Origin: Bretschneidera sinensis
Taxonomy: Eukaryota; Streptophyta; Magnoliopsida; Brassicales; Akaniaceae
NCBI GenBank assembly: GCA_023935145.1
Contig: CM043698.1
Coordinates: 15,323,501 to 15,387,500, forward strand
Reading direction: 5' to 3'
DNA length: 64,000 nt
The first letter of the stretch is position 1. The number at the start of each line of letters is the position of its first letter. The notes beneath the pieces were generated by a model. The model did no database searches. It had not been told where the DNA came from and saw nothing but the letters and a program-made list of their open reading frames with translations. The translations under genes were made by a program, and so were the position numbers. Of this stretch, positions 10,391 to 21,409 are shown piece after piece.

Positions 10391-10841
10391 CGGCCAATGG
10401 ATCGTCAACATGTGGAGTCCCCCACCACCAATAAGCCGCTGACACGTGTCTGAATTACATATCACATAATCGCCACGTCAAAGCATGATTAGCGGACCAA
10501 ACCACGCCTGAAACACTCGACTGTTTGTGCACGCGACTAAGACCTAACTACAGAAGCACGGGATCACAGAGATAGAGCCATCCTTTCCACGTGGCCTACC
10601 TCCCCCTAGAAGACTACAAATGGCCAAAGATGCGTAGGTCCAAGACACTCTTCATTATTCACATGTTCATTAGAAAAATTAGCACCCTCCTCCTTTTCTT
10701 AAGCTCTCGTCCTTACTAGAGCATCTAAGTGTCCTCGGAGGCCTCCCCCTCCTCCCTCTCTGTGGGCCCTCTAGTTCACCTATTCTACTTGTGCAGATCC
10801 CAAGGATTTGACCTTGAGTCAGCAACGATCCCTCGGCATCA
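10391..10841 (+). repeat. Tat-gypsy right LTR (5'-truncated)
   Basis: Homologous to 5486-5967 of the left LTR with many substitutions and an internal ~30-bp deletion. It ends in ggcatca. It is clearly more diverged from its partner than the copia LTR pairs in this window, so this is an older insertion. Confidence 0.85.
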
Positions 10842-11966
10842 AAAAATTACTTAGGCTATTGCGTACTTTTCTGCACAGCAAAAAGAAGGGTTATATGGAT
10901 GAGCCATGAAAGCTTGACTTGCCCGCATTTTCTTAGTTTCAATACTTAGAAAGTTACCGGAGGCTGTTTGTACTTTTTAGGGCTCGTAACATGATACAGT
11001 TAAGGTAGTGCTTGTATTTTATTCTTAACTCTTGCATCGAATTACAAAAGTTAATTTTGTCAAATAAATCATCCAAATGTACAATTTTCCATAGATGCGC
11101 CACTTGATCTTGCTTTCATTTTATATTTTGTGTGGCCTTAAGTTGCAGTTTCCATTCTATCCAAAAAGAAGCTCAGTTTCCACATGTTTTGAAGTTGTTA
11201 TAATACTTTCAGAGCAAATAGTTGAGTTAAAAATGATTTCTTGCATAATGAATATCGTGTCATGGTTGTAATCCGTCAATGGTCACAGTCACAGGTTTGC
11301 TCCAGCAGTACAGCGCAGCGTTTGCCTTTAAAAATTTTCAGACTTCTCAATTTGAAGAGGATCGAGGAAAAATAGGGTTAAGAACTTCGATGGCTAGGGT
11401 GGACATGTTCATTACTTCCGTGGAGGGGTTCGTTCGTGTAATGCATGCGTCCATCTTAATCATTAGTTGCGATAATCAAGATTGATTCTAGTTAACAAAG
11501 ATCATTATCTTTTTGTTTAAAGGTTTTTTAATTGATGGAAAAGAAATAAAACCGAAATATCCTTTCATTTTCCTCCCAAACTTTTTTATTTTATCAATTT
11601 CTTTGAATCGAAAGGATTTGATATATCTTTTTTAATTTTTTGCTTTAGGATTATATTTATTGAGAAACAAAATAGTAAAGTACACTATATATATATACAC
11701 ATATATATTATATCTTTTAATCATTTTTAAATATTCAAATAAAATATACATATATTCGTTCAATCCTTTTACTTTTCCTCTAAAGATTGAAACATAACCT
11801 TTGAGAACATATTGGGTTGCATAAAATTGAATCTATAGGCTGGACTATACAAAGGAAGAGCAAAAAAAAACAAAGAAACTCTACCTCTAGAAACATGAGA
11901 GAAATATAAAAAAGCCTTCTATTAATTAACTGTGTTGATAAATTGTGAATAAGAAAAATAGATAAA
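10842..11966. other. Probable SWI3C copy A distal 3' flank, then AT-rich intergenic DNA
   Basis: 10842 to about 11250 has the balanced composition of plant 3' UTR/flank and is the likely continuation of the sequence cut at 5466. From about 11500 it becomes strongly AT-rich with short TA runs (11680-11710). I see no coding exon. A 68-codon open frame at 11279-11485 has no recognisable features. Confidence 0.45.
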
Positions 11967-13256
11967 AAGAAAACTGATAGATATCATTATTTATTACTTA
12001 TAGCTAAGTAACCTCTTTCTTGTTACCGAAACATCGGACAAAAAGGTTAAAAAGCATACTAAAACTTACAAAATACAAATCAGCAATGCAGGGGAGAGCT
12101 CTGCAAAGGCTCATAATTAAGCTTCAAAGAAGCCTCAAAATAAGTTGTGAGATATCAACTATAACTCTGTAAGTCCACTCTGTAGGCCACATGGTCCAAT
12201 TCAAATGAACCATTGGGGTTGGCTAGTCGACTTTCCAAGTGGGCTTGGACCGTAGAGTCGGTCTTTGTGGCTTCGATAAAAGTGACGACAGTGTCTTTAT
12301 GGAATGTTAGATAGACAACTGCAAGGATGTAGATTGCCATTAGCGGGAAAATTATGATACCAATGAGCACATTTGCGGTTTTTGGTAGATCATTGTGAAT
12401 TATCCAGTCTACAAAGCCTGTGCTCAAGTAATAAATATTGATGCTAATGATTCCCAGCCCCAGAATCCACGAGATCACGATGATCTGCAAATGAATTAAT
12501 TATTTTAATTTATATGATTAGTAATATGCAAAAAATATTTAAAATATGAATTTCAGTAGTTTTTTAAACGGCTTATGTTTTCAAAGGTCAAACACCCAAA
12601 CTCTCCCAAGCAGACTTAAGTTTTTTGGGTGTTTGACCTCTGAAAACATAAACCGTTTCAAAAACTACTAAAATTCATATTTTTAATATTTTTTGTGTAT
12701 TAATCATATAAATTAACAATAATTAATTCATTTGCAGATCATCGTGATATAGTAGATTCTGGGGCTAGAAATCGTTGGTATCAATATTTATTACTTGAGC
12801 ACAGGCTTTGTAGACTGGATAATTCACAATGATCAACTAAAAACTGCAAATGTGTTCATTGATATCATAGTTTTCCCACTAATGGCAATCTACATCCTTG
12901 TAGTTGTCTATCTAACCTTCCGTAAAGACACTGTCGTCACTTTTATCGAACCCACAGAAAACGACCCAGCGGTCCAAGCCCACTTATAAAGTGGACTAGC
13001 CAACCCCAATGACTCATTTGAATTGGACCATGTGCCCTACAGAGGGGACTTATAGAGTTACAGTTGATATCCCACTACCTATTTTGAGGCTTCTTTGAAG
13101 CTTAATTATGACCCTTAGCATATCTCTTTTCAGCATTATTGATTTGTATTTTGTAGTTAAGTTTTAGTATGTTTTTTAACCTTTTTATTCAATGTTTTAG
13201 TAACAGGAAAGAGGTTACTTAGCTATAACTAATAAATAATGATATCTATCAGTTTT

Positions 13257-13258
<2 letters not shown>
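11967..13258. repeat. Long inverted duplication (arms ~635 bp, loop ~20 bp)
   Basis: 11967-12599 and 12622-13258 are imperfect reverse complements. aagaaaactgatagat at the left edge pairs with atctatcagttttctt at the right edge. Near the centre, ggtcaaacacccaaa pairs with tttgggtgtttgacc. The arms include a full copy of the last NRAMP exon in each orientation. Arms diverge at scattered positions, so this is an old duplication. The transcript would fold into a long hairpin. Confidence 0.9.
12738..13066 (+). pseudogene. Inverted copy of the last NRAMP exon
   Basis: Plus-strand copy lying in the right arm of the inverted duplication, preceded by the same tttgcag acceptor. It reads [20 protein letters not shown] and [20 protein letters not shown]. 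It has two stops near the start (at 12752 and 12755) and one after AVQAHL (12987-12989). The minus-strand copy at 12155-12484 is the less damaged one. Confidence 0.88.

Positions 13259-13297
<39 letters not shown>
13258..13297. repeat. (TA)n microsatellite
   Basis: About 19 uninterrupted TA units directly at the outer edge of the inverted duplication, between it and the preceding NRAMP exon. Open frames across it are low-complexity artefacts. Confidence 0.95.
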
Positions 13298-13299
<2 letters not shown>

Positions 13300-13654
13300 G
13301 AAAATGTATTGATCGTACAGCATGACAAGGGCACCCAGTAAGGCAATGGTGTCGCCGGTGGCTCTTTGGCCTTTGAGTTTGGGGACAAACATGCCCTCAA
13401 GGACATCGGATGCAGGAGGTTTCACATAACTCATCTCCCCTGAATATCATCCAGCCATAATAAAAACCAAAATTGCTATCAACAATTCCAGCTTCCTCAC
13501 CTATATATATTATAAAAATAAAAATAAATGTGAGAAATGGAGAGATACAATTTCTATTTTGAGATATATTTAATATATATAAACTCTGGATCAAGTAAAT
13601 TTTTTAATTGGAATCATATTATATAAATATAATGATTTAATCACACAATATTAC

Positions 13655-13830
13655 AACTAGGGGCACGATCGAGTTCGAACATGAAAGTGAGGCTCGATTA
13701 GCTTATCGAACTATGTTTATATTAATATTAATATTTTTATTTATTAAAATTATAGTTAGGTTCAAGTTCGAGCTCGAATGAATAGTCCGGCTCATGTTTG
13801 AGTTCGGACTTGAATAGATTTATTTGTTAT
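13655..13830. repeat. Dispersed repeat rich in TCGAGCTC-like motifs (intron of NRAMP relic)
   Basis: Contains ggcacgatcgagttcgaac at one end and caagttcgagctcgaatg with gttcggacttgaa at the other, around an AT-rich centre. A similar patch lies at 16320-16465 (cgggctgagttgagatcgag, caagttcgagctcaattcg). This looks like two members of one short dispersed family, possibly a non-autonomous DNA element; no clear target duplications. Confidence 0.4.
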
Positions 13831-14623
13831 TGAAACTGAAATTAACCAAAGTAACCCCCCTCTTCTTTTTGAGAGAGAGAGAGTAAAAAGATTTAAAATT
13901 AATAAAAATTAAGTACCCCATATTTTTGCAGGCCGAAGTAGAAGAGTGCTTAAACCAGTTATGAGAACCCCACACCATACTGGGATGTGGAACAGTATGT
14001 TTAATGCAAAAGCTGTTCCAATCACTGCAGCCACAAATAATTATAATTAAAAAAAAAGTGTTATTTTATATAATCATGAAATATATGTTTAAAAGCTTCA
14101 GTTTCCTTTTCTTTCTTTTTTCCTTTTTGGGTATTATAAATGAATATCAAGTAGAAACTATGCGCACCTTCGGGTATGTCGGCAGCTATTACTGCAGTTT
14201 CTGCTAGCAACCACAGGCAATACTTGACGTATTTAGGGTACTCAGCCTTGCATATTTCTGATAAATGTTTGCCTGAAAAATCAATACATAAAAATTAAGA
14301 TTTGTAATTAATTAATTAGAAAATAATATAAATCAAGAAAAAGAAAAGGAGAAAATAATAGTATTAATTTTTACTATATTGGCTATTAATAGGTTTTAAT
14401 TAATTACCTGTGCTTCCACCAAGATTAGCAGCCAGAGACTGGATTATGAGAGCAAAGATCATCCCACTGAGTACCACCCTAAAGTAGCTGAAAATACAGT
14501 AAATAATTAGCGTTCTATGTTTTGCTGTTAATTTTTCTTTTTAAAAAAAACTCCAATTACCTCATATCCATGATTAGCTCCTGCTTGCAGATCAGTTTCC
14601 ACTGCAAGATGACACCACAAAAT

Positions 14624-14656
<33 letters not shown>

Positions 14657-15051
14657 TTACAGTTGCCAGGGTCAAGATAAGCCAAGGAGACAACGAAACC
14701 AGGGCCCACAAATGATAGAAACTTCCTCGTAACTTCCTCGAAACTTCCTTTCTAAATCATCAAAACAATCAATTATACTAAATGTTCACAAAAACATTAA
14801 TTCATTATAGTAAAAAAGAGACAAAACTCTTGATTAATTATGGAATTGAGGGGAGAAATTAATAAACCTGTTCATCTGGGTCCTCATGATTGTTGTCAAA
14901 ATGTTTGCTATTGTTGTTGTGGTCTCCACTAGCGAAGGATGGTGGGGTCTTTCCCTCAACATTGATAGCTGCTATACGATTGCTCTCCACTCCTTGATTG
15001 TAAGACCCCATCATTCATTTGCTGTTTAAGTGACGTCAATAAATAATTGAT

Positions 15052-15053
<2 letters not shown>

Positions 15054-15095
<42 letters not shown>
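15054..15095. repeat. (TA)n microsatellite upstream of the NRAMP relic
   Basis: About 20 TA units, 40 bp upstream of the NRAMP start codon on the minus strand. Confidence 0.95.
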
Positions 15096-15098
<3 letters not shown>

Positions 15099-17711
15099 GA
15101 GCAAAGTAAGCTTAATTAGTTTTTTTTAAAAGGAAAGTAAGCTTAATTAATTTCATTGCATTATACATGGAGAAGAATCAGCAACACCAAAGTCTACTTT
15201 TGACAAAGAAAATAAAATAAATGGCACATACATTCCTTATCTAGAAAACTGAAATACGTTAACCATATTTTACTTGCGCAACAAGTCACCCAACCTCACG
15301 AAGCTTCTAGCTTGACAGGAAAATGAAATTAACAAGATAAGTGCTAGCTAGTACAGGAAGTTGTCTTATCTAGACGTTATCTAGTAAGGTTTGATGCCCA
15401 TTACCCTCTCAACTTCATATGATAACTTGTCAAATTTTTGTTCACAGGTAAAAGATCTTATTTTAAGGTTCTAGAATCATAAAACCCCATATTTCATTAC
15501 ATTAGTAGGTTATTTAAATTATTTATTATTTTTTTCTCTAAATAATTATCATATATTATTTTTTTATTTAATTTTAACTTTAATTATTTTATATGTATTA
15601 TTTTAAAAATATGAAAAAATATTTATAGAAACTTCTAAGCTCTATTTATGTATATATGAAGAAAAAAAATTTCCTTAATGATTTAACATTAAAAAAATTA
15701 TTCATTTAATTGATGAAATAGTGAACATGACAAGATTACGAGTTTATAAATGAGTTATTTTGTAATTATACTTGTATTGAATCGTTTCGGTTAAAAAAAA
15801 TTTATATAAAAACTTGAGTGGGAAAATACAAATCATTTTTCTTACTTTAACCAACCAACTTTTGAGCCATATTGCAAGCATCTTATGATGGTGATAAATA
15901 CACAACATTTAATTAAAGTGATTGCTAGAAGCTAATTTTTTTTTTTTTTTTATAATTAAAACATATTTGGAGAGAGATGATGTTGTTTCTAATCTTCTAT
16001 AAAAGTTGAGTCAGTATATTTTACGTATAGTCTAAACACAAATATTTATTCATATTAGATTATCGTATAAAGTTTCTCTCGCTTTAACAACGCAACAGAA
16101 TTACTCAGAACATCGAAAACACTAGCCTCTTGCTCCTACAACAAACTTAATCACTTTAATATCGAAACAAAATTACTCAAAAACCAAACACGTACTTTCT
16201 TTGTTCGCACAACAATTTTTATCAATTTTCTCTATTTGCTTGAATCTAGAAACCATTGAGCAATGTTGTACAAAAATGTGCAAGGAATAAGAAATGAAAG
16301 GGAAATAATTATGAGTGGATTCGGGCTGAGTTGAGATCGAGCACGTTTATGAGTAAAAACTTATTTAAGCTGAGCTTGAGTTAAAAGAATTAAACTTTAA
16401 CTCAACTCGTTAGGTGAAATTCAAGTTCGAGCTCAATTCGCGAGCTAACTCGAACTGAGTTTTTCTAAATAAAATAATAAATATTGTTGAGAATCCTATT
16501 CCATATTTATAATGCAATATTAATGTAAAGCCACAGCCAGGTAACAGAGAAGTTCGATTTCGTGTTGTAACTGCTTCAAGTTTTTTCTTAAGTTTTTGAA
16601 TTTGTATTTTAGATTACAGCTGTACTTTTATCTTTAAAATCTATTTCAAAACTGTTATAATCTTTTGTATTTATCTTTGTTAATTAATGAAAGCCCGGTG
16701 TAAAAAATTTCCTCATACCAGGTACCTTATAGCTTATCTTTGAAACAAATTTTTTTAGGTGAACCGAGTGTAAATTAAGAGATTTGTACCCACTGAAATT
16801 TGATTCATAATTTTTTCAAACTTCACTAATAATATCTCTAATACTCAATTATATTAATAATAAATTTTTAAAAAATTATTAATCAAATTTTTAATGATGT
16901 AAATCTCTTTACTTACCTCAGGTGTGGCCAAGATTTTTTCCTGGAAGACAGCTTATCAGTCGGTCTAGCTCTTTCTCTCTTATGCACACATATGGCGTTG
17001 ATTCAGTGCAATTGCAACACGTCATCACTTGTTTGCATTCATAACATGACCTACCAACTACCATTAATGTATTTGGTAAGTATTTTAGATTTTAGATTTT
17101 ATAATATTAGTAGAAAATATAGTTTACTAGTAATACGGCAGCAATAAATTATGCATTAAAATTGTTTTTTTTTGTCCAAAGCAAATTTTCAGAGCGATTA
17201 TCTCGTAGATTCGATTTAGTAAGAATTATTACGAAATCAAAAATTTTTATTAATAATTACTAAAATATTAAATAATGATTTTGATATTTAAATTTTTTTA
17301 AATGATCACTACTTAATTTTTTCATAATTATTAATAGATTTTTTTCGGTTTCGTGGTAACTATTACAGAATACATAGTATCACCGTCTGAAATTTTATAT
17401 TTACGATAAATACATGAAGGGAGATAATAGAGAGAGAAATAATTTACGTAGAACATGGTTGTGTGATATATCGCTGAAATCATATACTCTTTGATTCATA
17501 TTTTTAGATTGTTTTTGAATTTTTGAAATATTTTTTTATTGGATATTTTATCGATTTAAAATTATGAAGAAATTACTTTTTGAATAATGTACAGACAAAA
17601 AATAATCATTTAATTATTAGTAAAATGTATTGTCTACTCAAATTGCTATATATGTAATAATGTAAAAGTTTAATTGCTTTTCTACTGAATTTATTTTTTA
17701 AATTAGTCTTT
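15096..17711. other. AT-rich intergenic DNA without recognisable genes
   Basis: Mostly low-complexity AT sequence, with A/T runs near 15940 and 17165. The TCGAGCTC-rich patch at 16320-16465 is the only structured part I recognise. The first few hundred bases may contain the NRAMP promoter, but I see no specific elements. Confidence 0.5.
16320..16465. repeat. Second TCGAGCTC-rich dispersed repeat patch
   Basis: Shares caagttcgagctc and related words with 13655-13830, again around an AT-rich middle. Boundaries are uncertain. Confidence 0.35.
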
Positions 17712-18405
17712 AACCTTATATTAACCGTAATCCACTCTCTGTTTGACATTTAATTATTGTATTATTATGTTATTTTTTTAAAAGTTTATGAACGAAAAGA
17801 GTCAAAAGATTGATGAGATATAGTAATATTAAAATATAATTGCAGTTGCAACATTTTTTCAGATTTACATACAAAAACCAACTGAAGGGTTCCAATCAAT
17901 TCCATATGTGGTTGTACTATTTACTTATATGGTTTGGATCTACTACGCTACATTGAAATTCATTACTTACCTTATAATCAGTGATCCTTGTGAACACTAA
18001 TTAGTGAAATGCATGTCTTCTAACCAAATAAATAGGCCTATAGATGAACTGATGAAAGCTATAAACCTAATTGTTTTCTGTTTTTTTTTTTTTTTTTTTT
18101 TAAGAGACAAGAATCCTTTTATTTTTTATATATAGTTCTTTTTAAAAGATTTTTTTATATATAATTATATGTATACGTATGCACACTTTTCTATGTTATA
18201 ATTTAAATTTTATTATTTAGGCTCGTTTGTTTTCATGTAAAATTTTTCACAACGTAAAACCAATTTCACGTAAAAATGAGTTTCATATAAAATTATAAAT
18301 TTTAAGTTGAAATTTCTTTGTTTGATTGAAGTCTGAAAATAAATAATGAAAAATATAAATAAAAAAAAATTAGTAGAATAATATGTGAAAGAAATTTTAA
18401 AAAAG
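17712..18405. repeat. Duplicated host segment, copy 1 (partner 49488-50175)
   Basis: Starts accttatattaaccgtaatc and runs through to gagagaaatttta-like sequence. It matches 49488-50175 in the same orientation with scattered substitutions and small indels (for example different lengths of the T run near 18080 and 49855). No coding potential seen; anonymous duplicated DNA. Confidence 0.85.
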
Positions 18406-18410
18406 TTGAC

Positions 18411-20586
18411 TGCTTACCTGTAATTCTTCACTTTGAGGAACTTTAAAAGTAAGAAAACAATATTATAATAATAGTAATGGGAGACTAAAAAAGGCTTATG
18501 TTCTATATCTGACAGAATTCTCATCGTAGACCAACAGTTTGTCACTAACTAATATTAAGAAACCAAATTCAAGAAAACAAGCATGAAACAGACTCTACCT
18601 AAAGGATTAAACTATTATCATGAGCCCAATTGCAAACAGGTAAAAAAAAAAAGAAGCAGATCAAAGAAGATCAAATTACCCTTGTTTGATTGGAGTACTC
18701 AAAAAATCTGGATCCAATATAATAATAATGCTCCAATGAACCATCAACTAGAACTTCACAAATTATACTAACTAGTTCATCTAAGGATCAAAATATCCAT
18801 CCTTAATCAGATTATACAACCCCATTTTATCCTAAGTTGAAACCAAAAATCATCATTCAAATTAACAATAACCAGCTAATCAGTATATTTTTCTTTTTTC
18901 ATTCTTTACAGCAACAGTAAATTGACATTGAAATTAAATCCAAAACCAGTGATTCATAAATCTTTCAAGAATCACCTAAATAACCCATTCTTAACAACTA
19001 ACTCTCAAAGTTATGTTGCATCAAAGATTAATAACCAAAGACCAACAATTGAAATTATCATTCCAAGTCCAATTTCCAAGAACTAGAGAAATAGCCTCAT
19101 CTAGACCACCAATTCTCAATGTTATGTTGCACTGAAGATTAATAACCTGAAAACTGCAAGCAATCATACTCAGAACATACATTGTCTAAAATCTTCAAGA
19201 TGAAACAGATATATTTCTAAAACTAATAGATAATTTCTGTGTTTTTTTGGTAAATCCATAACCATAAAAGCAACATTTTTACATCAGAGAAGCCATAGAT
19301 GGCAACAAGAACATAATAACGAATAGAACAAAATAGAAGAGGACTGAATCTTACCTGTTTGAAATTGCTTCACTATTTAGAAGTGCTTCATCCTATAAGC
19401 TTCTTGAAATCTGTATATGGAGTCTCATCTCTTTATGTCGAAAATATCTATTAGAAGCACTAAACCTTGAAGATTCATCAAATTCTCCAGATAAAACTAA
19501 GTGATTCTCCGATTAAAAAAAACCCCATTCTTCTCCTTCTTTTTCGATTTTTGTTCCTTCCTCTCCAAAATTTTATCAATCCTCTTTATTTTTGGCTCTT
19601 ACCCCTCGTTCTTGAGTGATTCCCTGGTGGTTATAGTGACGGCTTGCGGGAATTGTGTAGGCGGTTAGGGTGAAGGAGAGGATACTGTCATGCTAAGAAG
19701 GGCGGGAAGAGAGAAACGAGAGGGTGGCTCTGCGGGAAACAAAATTATTGGAGCCCCATTTCATTAGCTGGATAAGGAACTTATATAGCGAGATAATCGG
19801 GTCAGGATTGGCATGGGTCGGAATTTGGATCTTGTTTACTTGTTTGTGCAATTTTTCTTTTTTTTTTCCTCGGTCCAATATTTTTAATATCTATTCTAAA
19901 ATTGATATCTAATATTATTTATCCATTTTCTTGATACAAAAATCATTGACTTTATAATTAGACTCGGTTGGTTTAGGATTATAGTGAGATAAGATTAAAA
20001 TTAATATGATAGAATAAAATGAAATTAAAGAAATAATACCTTAATTATATGTTTGATTCACAACATTGTTGAATTAGAATTAAGGTGGATAATAAACCAA
20101 AATACTCTAATACTATTCATTATCCTTAATAATCTTCAATTTCTTAACAAATTCTAAAATTTGTTTATTATCATTAAATTTTTTATTATGATTATTATAA
20201 TTTTATTTTAATATTATTATAAGTACTATTATAATAATAATTAATAATATTAAATTTTTATTTTTATCACCATAGTTATAATTATTATTGTCAAAACTAT
20301 AACTATAATAATAGTTATAATTAATAGAAATCATTATTATTAAACTAACAATAATAATTATTATTAATATTATTATAATAATAATTTTTATTAATATTAT
20401 TATTATTATAAGAAAAAAAAGTTATTATAATTATATTATAAAAATACTATTATTTTTAGTATTATTATAATTATGATAATAATAATAGTTATAATAATAA
20501 TTATTTGTTATTATTATAATATTATTTTAATTATCATAATAATAATAATTATTATTATTCAAGAGTAAAAAGAAAGAAAAAATAAT
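18411..20586. repeat. Triplicated segment, copy 1
   Basis: Begins ctgcttacctgtaattcttc. Its part from 18875 on is repeated nearly identically at 25434-27150. 18411-19760 is also repeated, more diverged and with deletions, at 23213-24330. On the minus strand it looks like a plant 5' UTR: a pyrimidine-rich leader near 19500-19620 and a candidate splice donor CAG|GTAAG at about 19355 (AAACAG/GTAAGATT). No protein-coding exon is recognisable, so a gene identity cannot be given. Confidence 0.85.
20140..20570. repeat. Degenerate (AAT/ATT)n tract, copy 1
   Basis: Long imperfect trinucleotide tract of mixed taa/att units with inverted symmetry, in the distal part of the triplicated segment. The same tract is at about 26690-27130. 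Confidence 0.85.
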
Positions 20587-20599
20587 CCGTCTTTGATAT

Positions 20600-20941
20600 G
20601 ATTCCTGGTGTGGGAATACTCCTTTGAAAAATAAGTTTCCAAGCATTTTTAGTATTGTGAGAGACAAGGAAGTGCGGGTTCATAATGTTCATGATTGGGA
20701 AATTGAGGAGGTTGCAATGTTTTTGGATTCCTTATACAATAGTAGAATTGAGGTGGAAAGAGAGGATAAGTTAAGATGGGGACCTAGCCCGAATAAAGGT
20801 TTTAAGGTGAAAGATTTTTACAAGATTCTCGTTGATAGAGCTATTGCCAATGATCAAACTAACTTCTCTTGGAAAGCAATTTATAACATTCAGACAACAA
20901 ACACACCGCATAAGGAGATTATGTTTCAATTGTGTTTTTAA
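20600..20941 (+). pseudogene. LINE fragment: C-terminal zf-RVT region
   Basis: Open frame 20624-20941 reads FPSIFSIVRDKEVRVHNVHD, WEIEEVAMFLDSLYN, DKLRWGPSPNKGFKVKDFYK and FSWKAIYNI. This is the layout of the region after the reverse transcriptase in plant L1-type LINEs (W..GF.VK..Y...; F.WK.I). It is placed exactly where the homology between copies 1 and 3 of the triplicated segment stops, so it probably inserted there. It ends in TAA at 20939-20941 without the zinc-binding Cys/His cluster. Confidence 0.78.
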
Positions 20942-21409
20942 TTTTATTATTTCCAATTTTTATTATCATTGTTTAGTTTTGTTCTTTTGCTTTAGATTCA
21001 TTTTGAAACCAAACTAGGGGCAATGCTAGGTGCAAGAATGGGTCCATTGGTCCCCAAACTAAATTTTAAAAGAAAAAACTTGCTTTTATATATAGGATAT
21101 CGATTGGACCCATTTCAATACAACACCCCCCAAAAACAAATTCCCCAAATTGATAGTCCTGGCTCACCAGATCCAAGGAGTATATATAAAAATTATAGAT
21201 TTATGTATTCTTTCACAAGAAAAAACGAAGCCAAATCCTTATTCTTCAATTTTTTCATGCTTTCTTCTATTTTTTTATAGTATAGATTTAAGTGAAGTCA
21301 TTATTTTTTTAACATTTTTAGGTGTATTATTTTTTTAACAATTAACATTGTAATGATATTGACTTTCATTAAAGTCATATGTTACTTTTTTCCGTGCATA
21401 ACATCATTT

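Larger units (their letters stand above)
5466..10841 (+). mobile_element. Tat-type Ty3/gypsy retrotransposon relic
   Basis: Plus-strand element inserted about 40 bp after the SWI3C copy A stop codon. Order: LTR, primer site, gag, protease, reverse transcriptase, RNase H, then an abrupt jump into the right LTR with integrase missing. All frames contain several stops and shifts. The aspartic protease motif DNGSSADIL and the RT motif YVDDMLVKS are typical of the non-chromovirus Tat group (family knowledge). aatta precedes the left LTR and also occurs three bases after the right LTR, so the target duplication is only approximate. Confidence 0.9.
12155..15014 (-). pseudogene. NRAMP-family metal transporter pseudogene
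   Basis: Divalent metal/proton cotransporter, membrane protein, most like plant NRAMP1/6 from memory. Minus-strand exons: 14868-15014 (start MMGSYNQGVESNR), 14661-14751 ([17 protein letters not shown]), 14561-14601 (ETDLQAGANHGYE), 14408-14487, 14168-14272 ([20 protein letters not shown]), 13917-14024 ([17 protein letters not shown]), about 13321-13500 ([20 protein letters not shown]) and a last exon 12155-12484 ([27 protein letters not shown]). The signature DPGN is intact. Lesions: one extra base in the 14408-14487 exon, one extra base in the 13917-14024 exon, and an in-frame TGA in the 13321-13500 exon. The exons for the middle third are missing where the TA run and inverted duplication now lie. 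It cannot encode a transporter. Confidence 0.9.

Noticed and set aside
11279..11485. 68-codon plus-strand open frame
   Set aside because: No recognisable domain, no splice context, next to AT-rich intergenic DNA; length expected by chance.
13215..13434. Minus-strand open frames with long Tyr-Ile repeats
   Set aside because: They read through the TA microsatellite; only the part overlapping the NRAMP exon (13321-13434) is meaningful.
16490..16920. Possible solo copia LTR starting tgttgagaatc
   Set aside because: No matching CA end, target duplication or partner found.
19693..19912. Open frames in both strands of the triplicated segment (also 26282-26485)
   Set aside because: Short, not conserved between copies 1-3 in frame, and lie in the UTR-like leader.
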